From positions 1 to 64,000 of the forward strand of contig NZ_JAIEPC010000014.1 in the NCBI RefSeq assembly GCF_019749955.1: DNA of 64,000 bases. Direction: 5' to 3'. The translations under genes and the position numbers were made by a program. Below, piece after piece: positions 55,015-64,000 of this stretch. The notes beneath the pieces are model-generated. The model was not told the origin of the DNA. It did no database searches and worked only from the letters and a program-made list of their open reading frames with translations. How positions within the stretch are numbered: the stretch's first letter is position 1; every line of letters starts with the position of its first letter. Origin of the DNA: Sphingomonas sp. (GTDB taxonomy: Bacteria > Pseudomonadota > Alphaproteobacteria > Sphingomonadales > Sphingomonadaceae).

Positions 55015-56253
55015 TCAAGGCCGGTCGATCGCATCGACCGGCGGCATCCCCGCCATCCCCGCCGCCACGGCTTCGACCTTTTCCATCACCCGCAGGATAT
55101 TGCCCTGCGCCAAGCCCGCGAGCTCGGCATCGGTCCACCCGCGCCGCGCGAGTTCGACGAACAACGCGGGATAGCCATCGACCCCGGTCATGTCGGTCGG
55201 CGATGTGCCGTTGATCCCGTCATAATCGCTCCCCAGCCCGACGCTCGCCTTGCCCGCGACCTTGGCGATATGCTCGACATGGTCGGCGATCGTCGCCGAC
55301 GTGACGAGCGGCTGCGGATGCGCCTTGTCCCACGCCACCATCGGTGCGGGGGCATTGGCGCCATAGGGCTCAGCCGCCGCGCCGATCGATTTGGCATAAT
55401 CCGTCCGCGCCTTGTCCCAGTCGCGCCACGGCTGCGAGGTGAAGCTGGGGTAGAAATTGACCATCACCACGCCGCCATTGGCGCCGATTTTCGCGAGCAG
55501 GTCGTCGGGGATGTTGCGCGGGGCATTGTCGAGCGCGCGTGCCGAGGAGTGCGACGCCATCACCGGCGCCTTTGTCGCGGCCAGCACCGCCGCCATCGTC
55601 GCATCCGAGACATGGCTGATGTCGACGATCATGCCGATGCGGTTCATTTCCGCCACGACCTGCCTGCCGAAGCCGCTCAAGCCGCCCGAACGCGGATCAT
55701 CGGTCGAGGCATCGGCCCAGGGCAGGCTCTTGGTGTGGGTGAGCGTCATGTAACGCACGCCAAGATCGTGATAGCGCCGCAGCACCGACAGCCGCCCATC
55801 GATCTGGTGCCCGCCCTCGACCCCCATCAGCGAGGCGATCTTGCCCGCCTTGCTGATCCGGCGGATGTCGGCGGCGGTGCCCGCCATTTCGAAGCTGCCC
55901 GGATTGGCGGCGACGAAGCGTTTGACGATGTCGATTTCCTCGAGCGTCATCACCACCGCGCGCGGGCCGAGATTGTCGGCGGTGATCCACACCGACCAGA
56001 ATTGCGCGCCGACATGGCCTTTCTTCAGCCGGGGAATGTCGGTCTGGAGCGGCTTGGGGAGTTTGGAGGTATCCTTGGTCAGGTCGAGCGCTTCGACCTT
56101 GGCGTCGTGATTGACCCGGATTTCCCACGGCAGGTCGTTATGCCCGTCGATCACCGGCGTGGCAGTGAGCAGCCGCTCGACCCGCGCCTTCAGTGCCGCG
56201 TCGTCGGCAGGGGCAGCGAGGGGGGTCGCAGCGAGGAGGAGGGCGAGCAGCAT
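55015..56253 (-). CDS. Membrane dipeptidase (M19 renal dipeptidase family), exported
   Basis: VIDGHNDLPWEIRVNHD, SLMGVEGGHQIDGRLSVLRRYHDLGVRYMTLTHTKSLPWADAS, IGMIVDISHVSDATM, GLGSDYDGI. Confidence 0.94.
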   Translation of the reverse strand: MLLALLLAATPLAAPADDAALKARVERLLTATPVIDGHNDLPWEIRVNHDAKVEALDLTKDTSKLPKPLQTDIPRLKKGHVGAQFWSVWITADNLGPRAVVMTLEEIDIVKRFVAANPGSFEMAGTAADIRRISKAGKIASLMGVEGGHQIDGRLSVLRRYHDLGVRYMTLTHTKSLPWADASTDDPRSGGLSGFGRQVVAEMNRIGMIVDISHVSDATMAAVLAATKAPVMASHSSARALDNAPRNIPDDLLAKIGANGGVVMVNFYPSFTSQPWRDWDKARTDYAKSIGAAAEPYGANAPAPMVAWDKAHPQPLVTSATIADHVEHIAKVAGKASVGLGSDYDGINGTSPTDMTGVDGYPALFVELARRGWTDAELAGLAQGNILRVMEKVEAVAAGMAGMPPVDAIDRP

Positions 56254-56412
56254 CGAACTTTCCTTCGCGAAAGGTTACAAAGGTTACGACCATCCCAGGG
56301 GGGTACCCCCTGTTGGGGTCAGACGGGAACCGGCTTGGTGGCACGATGAGCGATGATTTCCGACTTTGCCAGAGGGGGATTTGGCGGCCCATCTTTCCCC
56401 TTGTCCTTCCCT

Positions 56413-56518
56413 GTCACCCCGGCCTCGTGCCGGGGCCTACTGCGCCGCCAGCGATACCCTAACGTCTAGAGCGCCTCGTCCAGCCGCCCGGTAGGCCCCG
56501 GCACAAGGCCGGGGTGAC
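56413..56518. repeat. Long inverted repeat, MITE/REP-like
   Basis: GTCACCCCGGCCTCGTGCCGGGGCCTAC (56413-56440) vs GTAGGCCCCGGCACAAGGCCGGGGTGAC (56491-56518): 27/28 complementary. Confidence 0.85.
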
Positions 56519-56580
56519 GTTTGGGAGTGGGCCGCTTTCGCCCTAGAGTGCGACAATCAGCCCCGTTTTAAAGCGTCCAG

Positions 56581-57189
56581 TTAGCCGACCTTCTCGAAGG
56601 CGAGCCAAGTCCAAGAAACACCCATAGCCTGATTGCCCGCTTGGACGGAATTAGCATCCTGCCTACGTATGAGGCGGAGTCCACAAGCCCGTGCCGTTTC
56701 GATCGTCGTGCCGGAGGACACAGGAAATACCCTGCGACCCGTCGCGCCGGGGCCGTGCCGAAGCGACATAATGAGCATACCGCTCGGTGCGATCATCGTC
56801 GCGAGGCGAGGCATGGCGATTGCCCGACCTTCGTCGGTAAGGTGCTGCCACACAGCGCAGAGGGTCACGAGATCGAACGTGCCGTGAGCCGGCACTGCGC
56901 CAAGATGTGGCAAGCGATCATCCAGCCACTTAATATTTGGGGCAGCATGGAGCGCTTGACCAGACTCGCGAAGTTCGCGAACCGGCTCGACGGCTAGCAC
57001 ATCGTATCCTCTGTACGCGAACCACGCTGCATCTCGACCCGTCCCAGCTCCAATATCTGCAACCTTGGCATTGCGGTTTGGGAATAAGTCGATGACGTGT
57101 TCATATATGCGTTCTGGTGGAAGCCCGTCATACGCAGCGATGAAATCCGCTGTCGCCGCTTTCGCGTACCCTTCCAGAACGTCCTGCAT
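56581..57189 (-). CDS. Class I SAM-dependent methyltransferase
   Basis: KVADIGAGTGRDAAWFAYRGYDVLAVEPV; start ATG at 57189 (MQDVLEGYAKAATADFIAAYDGLPP). Confidence 0.85.
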   Translation of the reverse strand: MQDVLEGYAKAATADFIAAYDGLPPERIYEHVIDLFPNRNAKVADIGAGTGRDAAWFAYRGYDVLAVEPVRELRESGQALHAAPNIKWLDDRLPHLGAVPAHGTFDLVTLCAVWQHLTDEGRAIAMPRLATMIAPSGMLIMSLRHGPGATGRRVFPVSSGTTIETARACGLRLIRRQDANSVQAGNQAMGVSWTWLAFEKVG

Positions 57190-57266
57190 GTGTCTTCCGC
57201 GAATGACCGGAAACCGAAGATGCACCCGCAAAAGGAGACGCGCAAGAATCCACCAAATCCCGCCCC

Positions 57267-59627
57267 TCAACTTCGCACCCTTAACGTCACCCCCACCACC
57301 TGCGGATCGCTTGGGGTGCCGAGGATCAGGCCCGAATTGCCCGCCTGAATCGTGACGTTCTGGATGTAATTCGCGTCGAACAGGTTGCGGGCGAAGACCG
57401 CGACTTCCCAGCCTTTGCCGAAGCGTACCCCAAGGCTGGCGTTGGTGAGGTTGTAGGCGTTGATATAGGTGAAGCGCGACAGCGAGGGGTCGCCGAAATA
57501 GCCGCTGCGCCAGTTGCTATCGACATGGACGAACGCGCTCGCCCCGGCGCCGAGGAGCGGCAGCGGGCGGCTGTAATCGCCGCCGAGCGTGATCGACCAG
57601 CGCGGCAGCCCGGCGAGCGGGCGTCCGGTCAGGTCGCATGCCGTCGTCGCGCTGGTCTGGCGTTCGAGCGGGCACGGCCCTTGCGGGTAGCGCGCATAGG
57701 TGCCGTGGGCAAAAGCGAGCGCGCCGCGCAGCGACAGGTCGCGCGTCAGCCGCGCGGTCGCTTCGGCCTCGACGCCCGTGACCTTCACTTGCGGGATGTT
57801 CGACAGGTAGCCGCGCAAAGCCACCGTCTGCGATGAATCGACGATCGTCGCCTGGAAATCGCGCACTTCTGTATAATAGCCGTCGACATTGAGGATCAGC
57901 CGGTTGTCGAACAATTGCGACTTGAAGCCGATTTCATAGGTGGTGTTGAGCTCGGGCCGGATCACTGCCGTCGACAGCACCGGGCGGTTCTGCGCATCGA
58001 GTGGTAGCCCCGACACGTTGATCCCGCCCGATTTGGAGCCGCGCGCGTAGCTCGCATAGGCCGTGATCGCGGGCACCGGCGTGTAGCTGATGCTCGCGCG
58101 GCCCGAGAGGCTCCCCTCGCGATTGGCGGCGGCATAGCTTTGCGGGCGGAGCACACTGAGCTGGGCATTGCGCAGCGTCGCGTTGGTGGTGGCGAGGCCG
58201 CCGAAGACGAAAGTCTCGTAATTCGCCGACTTGTCCTCCTGCGTGTAGCGCAAGCCGCCGCTGAGCCGCAGCGCGTCGGTGACGCGCCAGTCAAGCTCGC
58301 CGAACGCCGCATAGCTGTCGGTGCGGAAGCGGGTGCGGCCGTCGGTGCCATAGCCGTCGAGCAGATTGGCGGGGAATTGCGGCGCCGGGCCAAGCAGCCA
58401 ATAGGCCGCCGACGGGCCATAGATGCTGATCGGGCGCCCGCTGATCTTCTGGTAGAAATAATAGAGCCCGGCGACATAGCCCAGCCGGTGATCGCCGTCC
58501 GACGCCAGCCGGATTTCCTGGCTATACTGGTCCTGGCGCGAGGGGATGTGCTGCGTCAGCTGGATCGGGATGCCGGTATAATCGCGGTCGTTCGCCGCAT
58601 CCCAGCGCCAGAAGCGCCACGCGCTGATCGAGGTGAGCGTTCCTACTCGCCCGATCTTCCAGTCGGTGATCAGCGAAATGCCGCCTTCATTGGTGTCGAC
58701 GCCGAGATCGGCATCGATGTCGGTCAGCCGGTCATAGGGATTGGTGCTGGCGGGGGTGTAGCCGATCCCGGCGGCAAGCGCGGGATATTGCCGGGCGGCG
58801 GGACGCAGGCTCTGGCCGACGCGGAGATAGACTTGGGTACAGCAGTTGCTGTGGAAATTGGCATAATCGACCGTCAGCTTGAAACTGAGATCGGTCGACG
58901 GCGCCCAGAGCAATTGGCCGCGCAAAGCCTGGTTCGACACGTCATTATGGTCCTGACCGTTGCGCGCGTTGATGATCACGCCGTCGCGCCGGGTGATCAG
59001 CGCGGAGAGGCGCGCGGCGATCGTGTCACCAAGGATCGGCCCCGTGGCGGCGGCGCGGAGTTGGAAGAAATTGTAATCGCCATGGGAGATTTCGGTCGTC
59101 GATTCGGGCGTGAAGCTCGGCGGCTTGGTGATGAGGTGAATCGCGCCCGCGGTGGTGTTCTTGCCAAACACCGTGCCCTGCGGCCCGCGCAACACTTCGA
59201 CGCGCTCGAGATCGACGAAATCGAACGCGGCCGTTGCGGGCCGCGCGTGATAGACCTGATCGACATAGAAGCCGACGCCGGGCTCGAGCCCGTCATTGGC
59301 CTGGCTCACCGCAACCACGCTGCTGCCCAAGCCCCGAATCGTGAAGGCGGTGTTGCGCGGATTGGCCGATGAGTAATTGAGCGCGGGCACCAGCAGGGTC
59401 AGGTCGCGCGTGTTCACCGTGTAGGATTTCTCGATCAGATCGGCGCCGACCACCGACAGCGAGATCGGGATTTTCTGCGGGTCTTCGGGACGGCGGCGCG
59501 CGGTGATGGTGACGGCGTCGGGCTCGGGCTGAGCTACGGGGTCGGCAGGATCGGTTCTGGCCTGCGCCGGGACCGACAGCCCGATCGTCAGCGCCAAGCC
59601 GCTGAGTGCCCATCCGATTGCCCGCAT
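57267..59627 (-). CDS. TonB-dependent receptor
   Basis: Signal peptide MRAIGWALSGLALTIGLSVPAQA; DAVTITARRRPEDPQKIPISLSVV; LERVEVLRGPQGTVFGKNTTAGAIHLITKPP; C-terminal FARNLFDANYIQNVTIQ...GVTLRVRS. Confidence 0.94.
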   Translation of the reverse strand: MRAIGWALSGLALTIGLSVPAQARTDPADPVAQPEPDAVTITARRRPEDPQKIPISLSVVGADLIEKSYTVNTRDLTLLVPALNYSSANPRNTAFTIRGLGSSVVAVSQANDGLEPGVGFYVDQVYHARPATAAFDFVDLERVEVLRGPQGTVFGKNTTAGAIHLITKPPSFTPESTTEISHGDYNFFQLRAAATGPILGDTIAARLSALITRRDGVIINARNGQDHNDVSNQALRGQLLWAPSTDLSFKLTVDYANFHSNCCTQVYLRVGQSLRPAARQYPALAAGIGYTPASTNPYDRLTDIDADLGVDTNEGGISLITDWKIGRVGTLTSISAWRFWRWDAANDRDYTGIPIQLTQHIPSRQDQYSQEIRLASDGDHRLGYVAGLYYFYQKISGRPISIYGPSAAYWLLGPAPQFPANLLDGYGTDGRTRFRTDSYAAFGELDWRVTDALRLSGGLRYTQEDKSANYETFVFGGLATTNATLRNAQLSVLRPQSYAAANREGSLSGRASISYTPVPAITAYASYARGSKSGGINVSGLPLDAQNRPVLSTAVIRPELNTTYEIGFKSQLFDNRLILNVDGYYTEVRDFQATIVDSSQTVALRGYLSNIPQVKVTGVEAEATARLTRDLSLRGALAFAHGTYARYPQGPCPLERQTSATTACDLTGRPLAGLPRWSITLGGDYSRPLPLLGAGASAFVHVDSNWRSGYFGDPSLSRFTYINAYNLTNASLGVRFGKGWEVAVFARNLFDANYIQNVTIQAGNSGLILGTPSDPQVVGVTLRVRS

Positions 59628-59736
59628 CCTGACCGCCCCCGTTCCACGACTCGATATATTCGACTGTATATAGTACTTGACGCAGGTCGGAAGTAGAGCC
59701 GCTCGATCGCACCGGCTTGCCCCAATCGCGCACGCG

Positions 59737-59768
59737 AAAAGGGCGCCGGGATCGGCTCGCGGCGCCCA
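59737..59768 (-). terminator. Terminator-like hairpin following the etfA remnant
   Basis: Minus strand GGGCGCCGCGAGCCGATCCCGGCGCCC followed by TTTTCG. Confidence 0.6.
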
Positions 59769-59790
59769 TTCAGGTAATGATTGCGGCGGT

Positions 59791-59935
59791 TCAGTCAAAA
59801 AGCTTGCCCGTCAGCGCCGACACGATCTTGCCGGTCTGGCCGACCTGATCGTCGTTGGGGACATAGCCCGCATCGACTGCCGCGCGGCTCGCGCCGACCT
59901 TGTCGGCAAATGGCACGACCGCCTGCGTTGCCTTC
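59791..59935 (-). pseudogene. Truncated duplicate of the etfA 3' end
   Basis: Minus strand encodes [42 protein letters not shown], matching EtfA in the same window ([36 protein letters not shown]...VPELTGKL) with an internal deletion. Confidence 0.85.
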
Positions 59936-59943
59936 CTCTCAGC

Positions 59944-60564
59944 TCAACGCGCCCCGTCAGTCTCCGCCTGCCAGTTTTTTTCAGCTTCCCTCGCGGTGGC
60001 ACAAATTTCGGCCATGAACGCATCCTTGGGCGGATCACATTTCGCGCGCATGCGGGCCTCCGCTGATTTTTCCAGCGCTGCCCTCGCTTCGCCTTCCGTC
60101 ATCGTGTTCAACGGGATCGGCGGCAGCGCAGGATCGATGTCACGCAGGGTTGGTGGCCTGGGCTTTGGCGCGCGCGCGCTTTGCGAAGCAACAGTGTCGG
60201 CTTTTGACAGGCCATATCGCAAGACCTCGAAATGGGTCAGAACCCCGACCAACCCTGCCGTTATCGCGCATGCGACCAACCAGCGGTTCGCGACCCCATA
60301 GCGGTGAAGGACCAGGTGCGCCGCCAGCAAGAATGTCGGGACGCTGAGGATGAAGCTCCACGCCGACAGGATGACTGCGAAGAACAGGAACGCGAAGATC
60401 AGCCCGGTGAGCGTCATCAACCACGCATCGGATTCGGACCGAAGCGGGAGCGAAAGACGGTGATTGAGATCGAAAATCTGCCACGCGATCGTGAGTGCCC
60501 AGACATGCACGGTGACAATAGCCAGCACGAGGATGTCAATCGGCAGGTTGCGCTTCAATACCAT
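59944..60564 (-). CDS. Hypothetical membrane protein (207 aa)
   Basis: MVLKRNLPIDILVLAIVTVHVWALTIAWQIFDLNHR... several hydrophobic segments, charged C-terminus. Confidence 0.65.
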   Translation of the reverse strand: MVLKRNLPIDILVLAIVTVHVWALTIAWQIFDLNHRLSLPLRSESDAWLMTLTGLIFAFLFFAVILSAWSFILSVPTFLLAAHLVLHRYGVANRWLVACAITAGLVGVLTHFEVLRYGLSKADTVASQSARAPKPRPPTLRDIDPALPPIPLNTMTEGEARAALEKSAEARMRAKCDPPKDAFMAEICATAREAEKNWQAETDGAR

Positions 60565-60762
60565 CTTTGCCCTCCCCAGGACCGAGCGGCAAAGCAACGA
60601 TCCCGTTCATTCCCCCGACAGAACACGGCCGATCGCGATCGGAAAAATCCAAGGGCCGTTCCCGCAGCGTAGCGGGCGCCCGTTAAGATCAGGTATCATC
60701 AGCCAAAATTGAATGGGGCTGGGCCAAATTGTCGTTGCGGCTCGGTGCCATCAATCGCCCAA

Positions 60763-60803
60763 AAAAAAGGGGCGCCGCGATCATCTCGCAGCGTCCCTTG
60801 CTT
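60763..60803 (-). terminator. Intrinsic terminator of etfBA
   Basis: Minus strand GGGACGCTGCGAGATGATCGCGGCGCCCC followed by TTTTTTTT. Confidence 0.8.
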
Positions 60804-60820
60804 ATCGCTACTGCAAGCCG

Positions 60821-61762
60821 TCAGAGCTTGCCGGTCAACTCCGGCACGATCTTGAACAGATCGCCGACCAGGCCGATGTCCGCCACCTGGAAGATCGGGG
60901 CGTCTTCGTCCTTGTTGATCGCGATGATCGTCTTCGAATCCTTCATCCCCGCCAGATGCTGGATCGCGCCTGAGATGCCGACCGCGATATAGACTTCGGG
61001 GGCGACGATCTTGCCGGTCTGGCCGACCTGATAGTCGTTGGGGACATAGCCCGCGTCGACTGCCGCGCGGCTTGCACCGACACCCGCGCCGAGCTTGTCG
61101 GCGAGTGGTTCGATGATCTCGTGGAAATTCTCGCTGTTCTGAAGCGCGCGCCCGCCCGAGACGATGATCTTCGCGCTGGTCAGTTCGGGGCGCTCCGACT
61201 TGGCGATTTCGGCCGAGACGAAGGTCGATTTGCCGGTGTCGCCGGTGGTGCCCACCGCTTCGATCGCGGCCGAGCCGCCTTCCATCGATGCCTTTTCAAA
61301 CGCCGTGCCGCGCACGGTGATGACGAGCTTCTTGTCGCTCGTCTGCACCGTTGCGATCGCGTTCCCGGCATAGATTGGGCGCGTGAAGGTGTCGGGGCTT
61401 TCGACCGACAATATGTCGCTGATCTGCATCACGTCGAGCAGCGCGGCGACGCGCGGCGCGATGTTCTTGCCGTTGGTGGTGGCGGGCGCGACGAAGGCGT
61501 CGTGACCCCCTTCGTGATTGGCCATCAGCTCGACGATCAGCGGCGCGACATTTTCGGCCAGCGCATGCGCATAGGCCGCATCGTCGGCGACATGCACCTT
61601 GGCGACGCCGGCGATCTTCGCCGCTTGCTCACCAACCGCGCCGACATTGTGGCCTGCGACCAGCAGGTGGACGTCGCCGAGCTTCGACGCGGCGGTCACC
61701 GTCGCGAGCGTGGCATCCTTGACCACGCTACCATCATGTTCAACCCAAACGAGCGCCTTCAT
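60821..61762 (-). CDS. etfA: Electron transfer flavoprotein alpha subunit
   Basis: [110 protein letters not shown]. Confidence 0.97.
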   Translation of the reverse strand: MKALVWVEHDGSVVKDATLATVTAASKLGDVHLLVAGHNVGAVGEQAAKIAGVAKVHVADDAAYAHALAENVAPLIVELMANHEGGHDAFVAPATTNGKNIAPRVAALLDVMQISDILSVESPDTFTRPIYAGNAIATVQTSDKKLVITVRGTAFEKASMEGGSAAIEAVGTTGDTGKSTFVSAEIAKSERPELTSAKIIVSGGRALQNSENFHEIIEPLADKLGAGVGASRAAVDAGYVPNDYQVGQTGKIVAPEVYIAVGISGAIQHLAGMKDSKTIIAINKDEDAPIFQVADIGLVGDLFKIVPELTGKL

Positions 61763-61798
61763 AGTCCTGACCTTTCCTAGGGATCCGATCCCTGCAAA

Positions 61799-61947
61799 CC
61801 GTTCGGGCTGAGCTTGTCGAAGCCCTGTTCTTCTACTTCCGCCGTTGCCAAGAAAAGGCAGCCCTTCGACAGTGAGCAGGTAAACCGTCCCCCGGACGTT
61901 TTAGTCAAGCCCGGGGGGCTTGACGACCTGCTCACCAGAGCGAACGG
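61799..61947. repeat. Inverted REP-like pair, second unit interrupted by a 64-bp palindrome
   Basis: Unit 1 CCGTTCGGGCTGAGCTTGTCGAAG (61799-61822); unit 2, reversed, CTTCGACA (61864-61871) + 64-bp insert 61872-61935 + CAGAGCGAACGG (61936-61947). Confidence 0.8.
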
Positions 61948-61963
61948 GGTTGGGGACGTCGCT

Positions 61964-62713
61964 TTAGCTGACGACTCCCATTGCCTTGAGCTTGCCGACG
62001 AGTTCGTCGACGTCCGCCACCTTGATGCCTGCCGTCCGCTTGGCCGGCTCGACGACCTTCAGCGTCGTGATCCGCGCCGTTACGTCAATACCGTAATCGG
62101 CCGGGGTTTTCTGCGCGAGCGGCTTGGACTTGGCCTTCATGATGTTGGGGAGCGACGCATAGCGCGGCTCGTTGAGGCGCAGATCGACGGTGATCACGGC
62201 AGGCAGCGGGAGCTTTTCGGTCTCCGCCCCGCCATCGACTTCGCGCGTCACGGTGACGCTGTCGCCTTCGACCACGACGGCACTGGCGAAGGTCGCCTGG
62301 CCGACGCCGAGCAGGCCCGCGAGCATCTGGCCGGTCTGGTTGTTGTCGTCGTCAATCGCCTGCTTGCCGAGGATGATCAGGCCGGGAGCTTCCTCGGCCA
62401 CCACCTTGGCGAGCAGCTTGGCAACCGCGAGCGGCTCGACCTTGTCTTCGCTGACGATCAGGATCGCGCGGTCGGCACCCATGGCGAGCGCGGTACGCAG
62501 CGTTTCCTGCGCCTTTTGCTCGCCGATCGACACCGCGATCACTTCGGTCGCGGCACCCTTTTCGCGCAAACGGATCGCTTCTTCGACCGCGATCTCGTCG
62601 AACGGATTCATGCTCATCTTGACGTTGGCCAGGTCGACACCCGACCCATCCGCCTTCACGCGGGGCTTTACGTTATAGTCAAGCACACGCTTGACGGGGA
62701 CCAGGATCTTCAT
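61964..62713 (-). CDS. etfB: Electron transfer flavoprotein beta subunit
   Basis: [76 protein letters not shown]-type motif. Confidence 0.97.
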   Translation of the reverse strand: MKILVPVKRVLDYNVKPRVKADGSGVDLANVKMSMNPFDEIAVEEAIRLREKGAATEVIAVSIGEQKAQETLRTALAMGADRAILIVSEDKVEPLAVAKLLAKVVAEEAPGLIILGKQAIDDDNNQTGQMLAGLLGVGQATFASAVVVEGDSVTVTREVDGGAETEKLPLPAVITVDLRLNEPRYASLPNIMKAKSKPLAQKTPADYGIDVTARITTLKVVEPAKRTAGIKVADVDELVGKLKAMGVVS

Positions 62714-62731
62714 CTGCTTCCTCTTCCTAAA

Positions 62732-62974
62732 TCAGTCGGCCAGATCGAGTCGGCGCTCGATCCGGTCAAGCCTGTCGGTGAACCTGTCCATCTGCGCCTG
62801 CATATGAGCCGTAACTTCGGCATCGGTCACCTGATCGCGGCGCAGCGCGAGGACGGCCGTGTGGGTTTCCGACTGCCGGATTTTCAGCTCGCGGATGTCG
62901 CGCTGCACGCTGTCAAGCGTCGCCTGAAAGCGTTTGAGATGCTCCAGAATCAGGTTCTCGACATTCTCGGTCAT
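62732..62974 (-). CDS. Small coiled-coil hypothetical protein (80 aa)
   Basis: MTENVENLILEHLKRFQATLDSVQRDIRELKIRQSETHTAVLALRRDQVTDAEVTAHMQAQMDRFTDRLDRIERRLDLAD. Confidence 0.7.
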   Translation of the reverse strand: MTENVENLILEHLKRFQATLDSVQRDIRELKIRQSETHTAVLALRRDQVTDAEVTAHMQAQMDRFTDRLDRIERRLDLAD

Positions 62975-63089
62975 GCGCCGATCTTACGCTGCCTTTTTCG
63001 CGATGGGAACGGATGGCGTTGGCCAACCTAGTGCCCGGATCATCAGGGCTTGGCCAGACCTTAGGCGGCAGGTCAAGCCCCAGCCAAGG

Positions 63090-63797
63090 CTAGCGTCGGC
63101 GTGCGGCGTCAGCATCGGCAGCAAATTTTGCCAGATTAAGGTCTGCAGAGGCCCGCGCCGCGTCGGCCATCGCCGAGGTGCCCGGCCGAACATGCGGCAA
63201 AGGTGTGTCGTTTTTCCGCCGAAAAACGAACGGCACGCCCTTCCGCGCTGGCCATTGCTGTAGCCAGAAATCGATTACCATCCGATCGCCGCCAGCCATG
63301 AGTTGGACAATGGCGTCGCCGACGGGCCCCACAGCCGGGTTTACTTCCGAATATGGCTTGTTGCTGGCGAAGAGCGCGTAGAGGTTGGCGACCACCAAAT
63401 CGGCATAACACTCGCCCGCGCGCGCCGCCAACGGGGCCTTGATTGACGCAAGCGGCGTGGTGTCCATGTCGATCACCTGATCATGACGGACGATTCGAAC
63501 CGAGCGCGCCCCCGGAAAGAGCGCATTCAATTGCGTTTCGGAGAATGCTGCGACCCGCTTGACGCCGTTGAAGACGTTGACGGTCGAATTGGGGTCAGCG
63601 CGATCGGCATCGGTCGGTGGGGTAATCCGAATGAACGCGTTGGGTTTTGGATGGAAGTTCGGCCGCCCCATTGCCCAAACATGCAGTTCGCAGGTCATGT
63701 CGGAAAAGCGCGGCGCCTGCGTTGGCGACTCAGCCGAAATGGCCGGGGCTGACATAGCCCCTAGGATTACCCCAGCGATGGCGAGCCCGCGCTTCAA
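63090..63797 (-). CDS. Hypothetical exported protein
   Basis: TTG start overlapping the sucC stop; signal peptide [19 protein letters not shown]; single ORF with no recognised domain. Confidence 0.65.
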   Translation of the reverse strand: MKRGLAIAGVILGAMSAPAISAESPTQAPRFSDMTCELHVWAMGRPNFHPKPNAFIRITPPTDADRADPNSTVNVFNGVKRVAAFSETQLNALFPGARSVRIVRHDQVIDMDTTPLASIKAPLAARAGECYADLVVANLYALFASNKPYSEVNPAVGPVGDAIVQLMAGGDRMVIDFWLQQWPARKGVPFVFRRKNDTPLPHVRPGTSAMADAARASADLNLAKFAADADAARRR

Positions 63798-64000
63798 GCC
63801 GCGTTCCTCACCTCGGCGACAATCTTCTGTGCCGCATCGCCCAGGTCATTGGCGGGCACGATCGCGAGGCCTGAGTTGGCGAGGATGTCCTTGCCCGCCT
63901 GCACGTTCGTCCCCTCAAGCCGGACCACCAACGGCACCGACAGATTCACTTCCTTCGCCGCCGCGACAATGCCTTCGGCGATGATGTCGCACTTCATGAT
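63794..64000 (-). CDS. sucC: Succinyl-CoA ligase beta subunit, C-terminal part (gene runs off the window end)
   Basis: [68 protein letters not shown]. Confidence 0.95.
   Translation of the reverse strand: MMKCDIIAEGIVAAAKEVNLSVPLVVRLEGTNVQAGKDILANSGLAIVPANDLGDAAQKIVAEVRNAA

Noticed and set aside
59628-59700. AT-rich palindrome-like sequence (ACTATATACAGTCGAATATATCGAGT) upstream of the TonB receptor as an operator
   Set aside because: Symmetry is imperfect and no matching regulator is adjacent; could simply be the promoter region.
1-64000. CRISPR arrays, transposases, integrases, toxin-antitoxin pairs
   Set aside because: None recognised when scanning repeats and the ORF translations in the window.

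Overview
This is a high-GC chromosomal window, very likely from an alphaproteobacterium of the Sphingomonadales (inferred from gene content such as class I LysRS, CarD, the TIGR02186/TSUP pair and the Cdc48-like ATPase; no search was run). Most of it is ordinary chromosomal sequence: RlmE, Ppx/GppA, RpoZ, MgtE, CarD, ferredoxin, a Suv3-like helicase, M23 peptidase, HerA-like ATPase, alpha-2-macroglobulin/PbpC, BamE, a DinG-like helicase, LysRS, EtfBA and the SucC C-terminus. The accessory part is roughly 1-8250, ending at a tRNA-Gln(CUG). It holds (i) a cluster of TonB receptor, Gfo/Idh/MocA protein, aldo/keto reductase, LLM flavin monooxygenase, FMN reductase and SorA/SorB-like sulfite dehydrogenase, which looks like an organosulfonate desulfonation module, plausibly sulfoquinovose with built-in sulfite oxidation; and (ii) a 44-aa RiPP-precursor-like peptide ahead of three tandem tail-collar-domain genes with no other phage genes. 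Other notable signals: an in-frame amber stop at a Trp-like position in a cupin_8/JmjC-like gene, a truncated duplicate of the etfA 3' end next to a hypothetical membrane gene, a REP-like unit interrupted by a 64-bp three-way-junction palindrome between etfB and etfA, several MITE/REP-like inverted repeats, and a candidate sRNA with promoter and terminator upstream of a LysR gene. No CRISPR, integrase, transposase or prophage structural module was seen.
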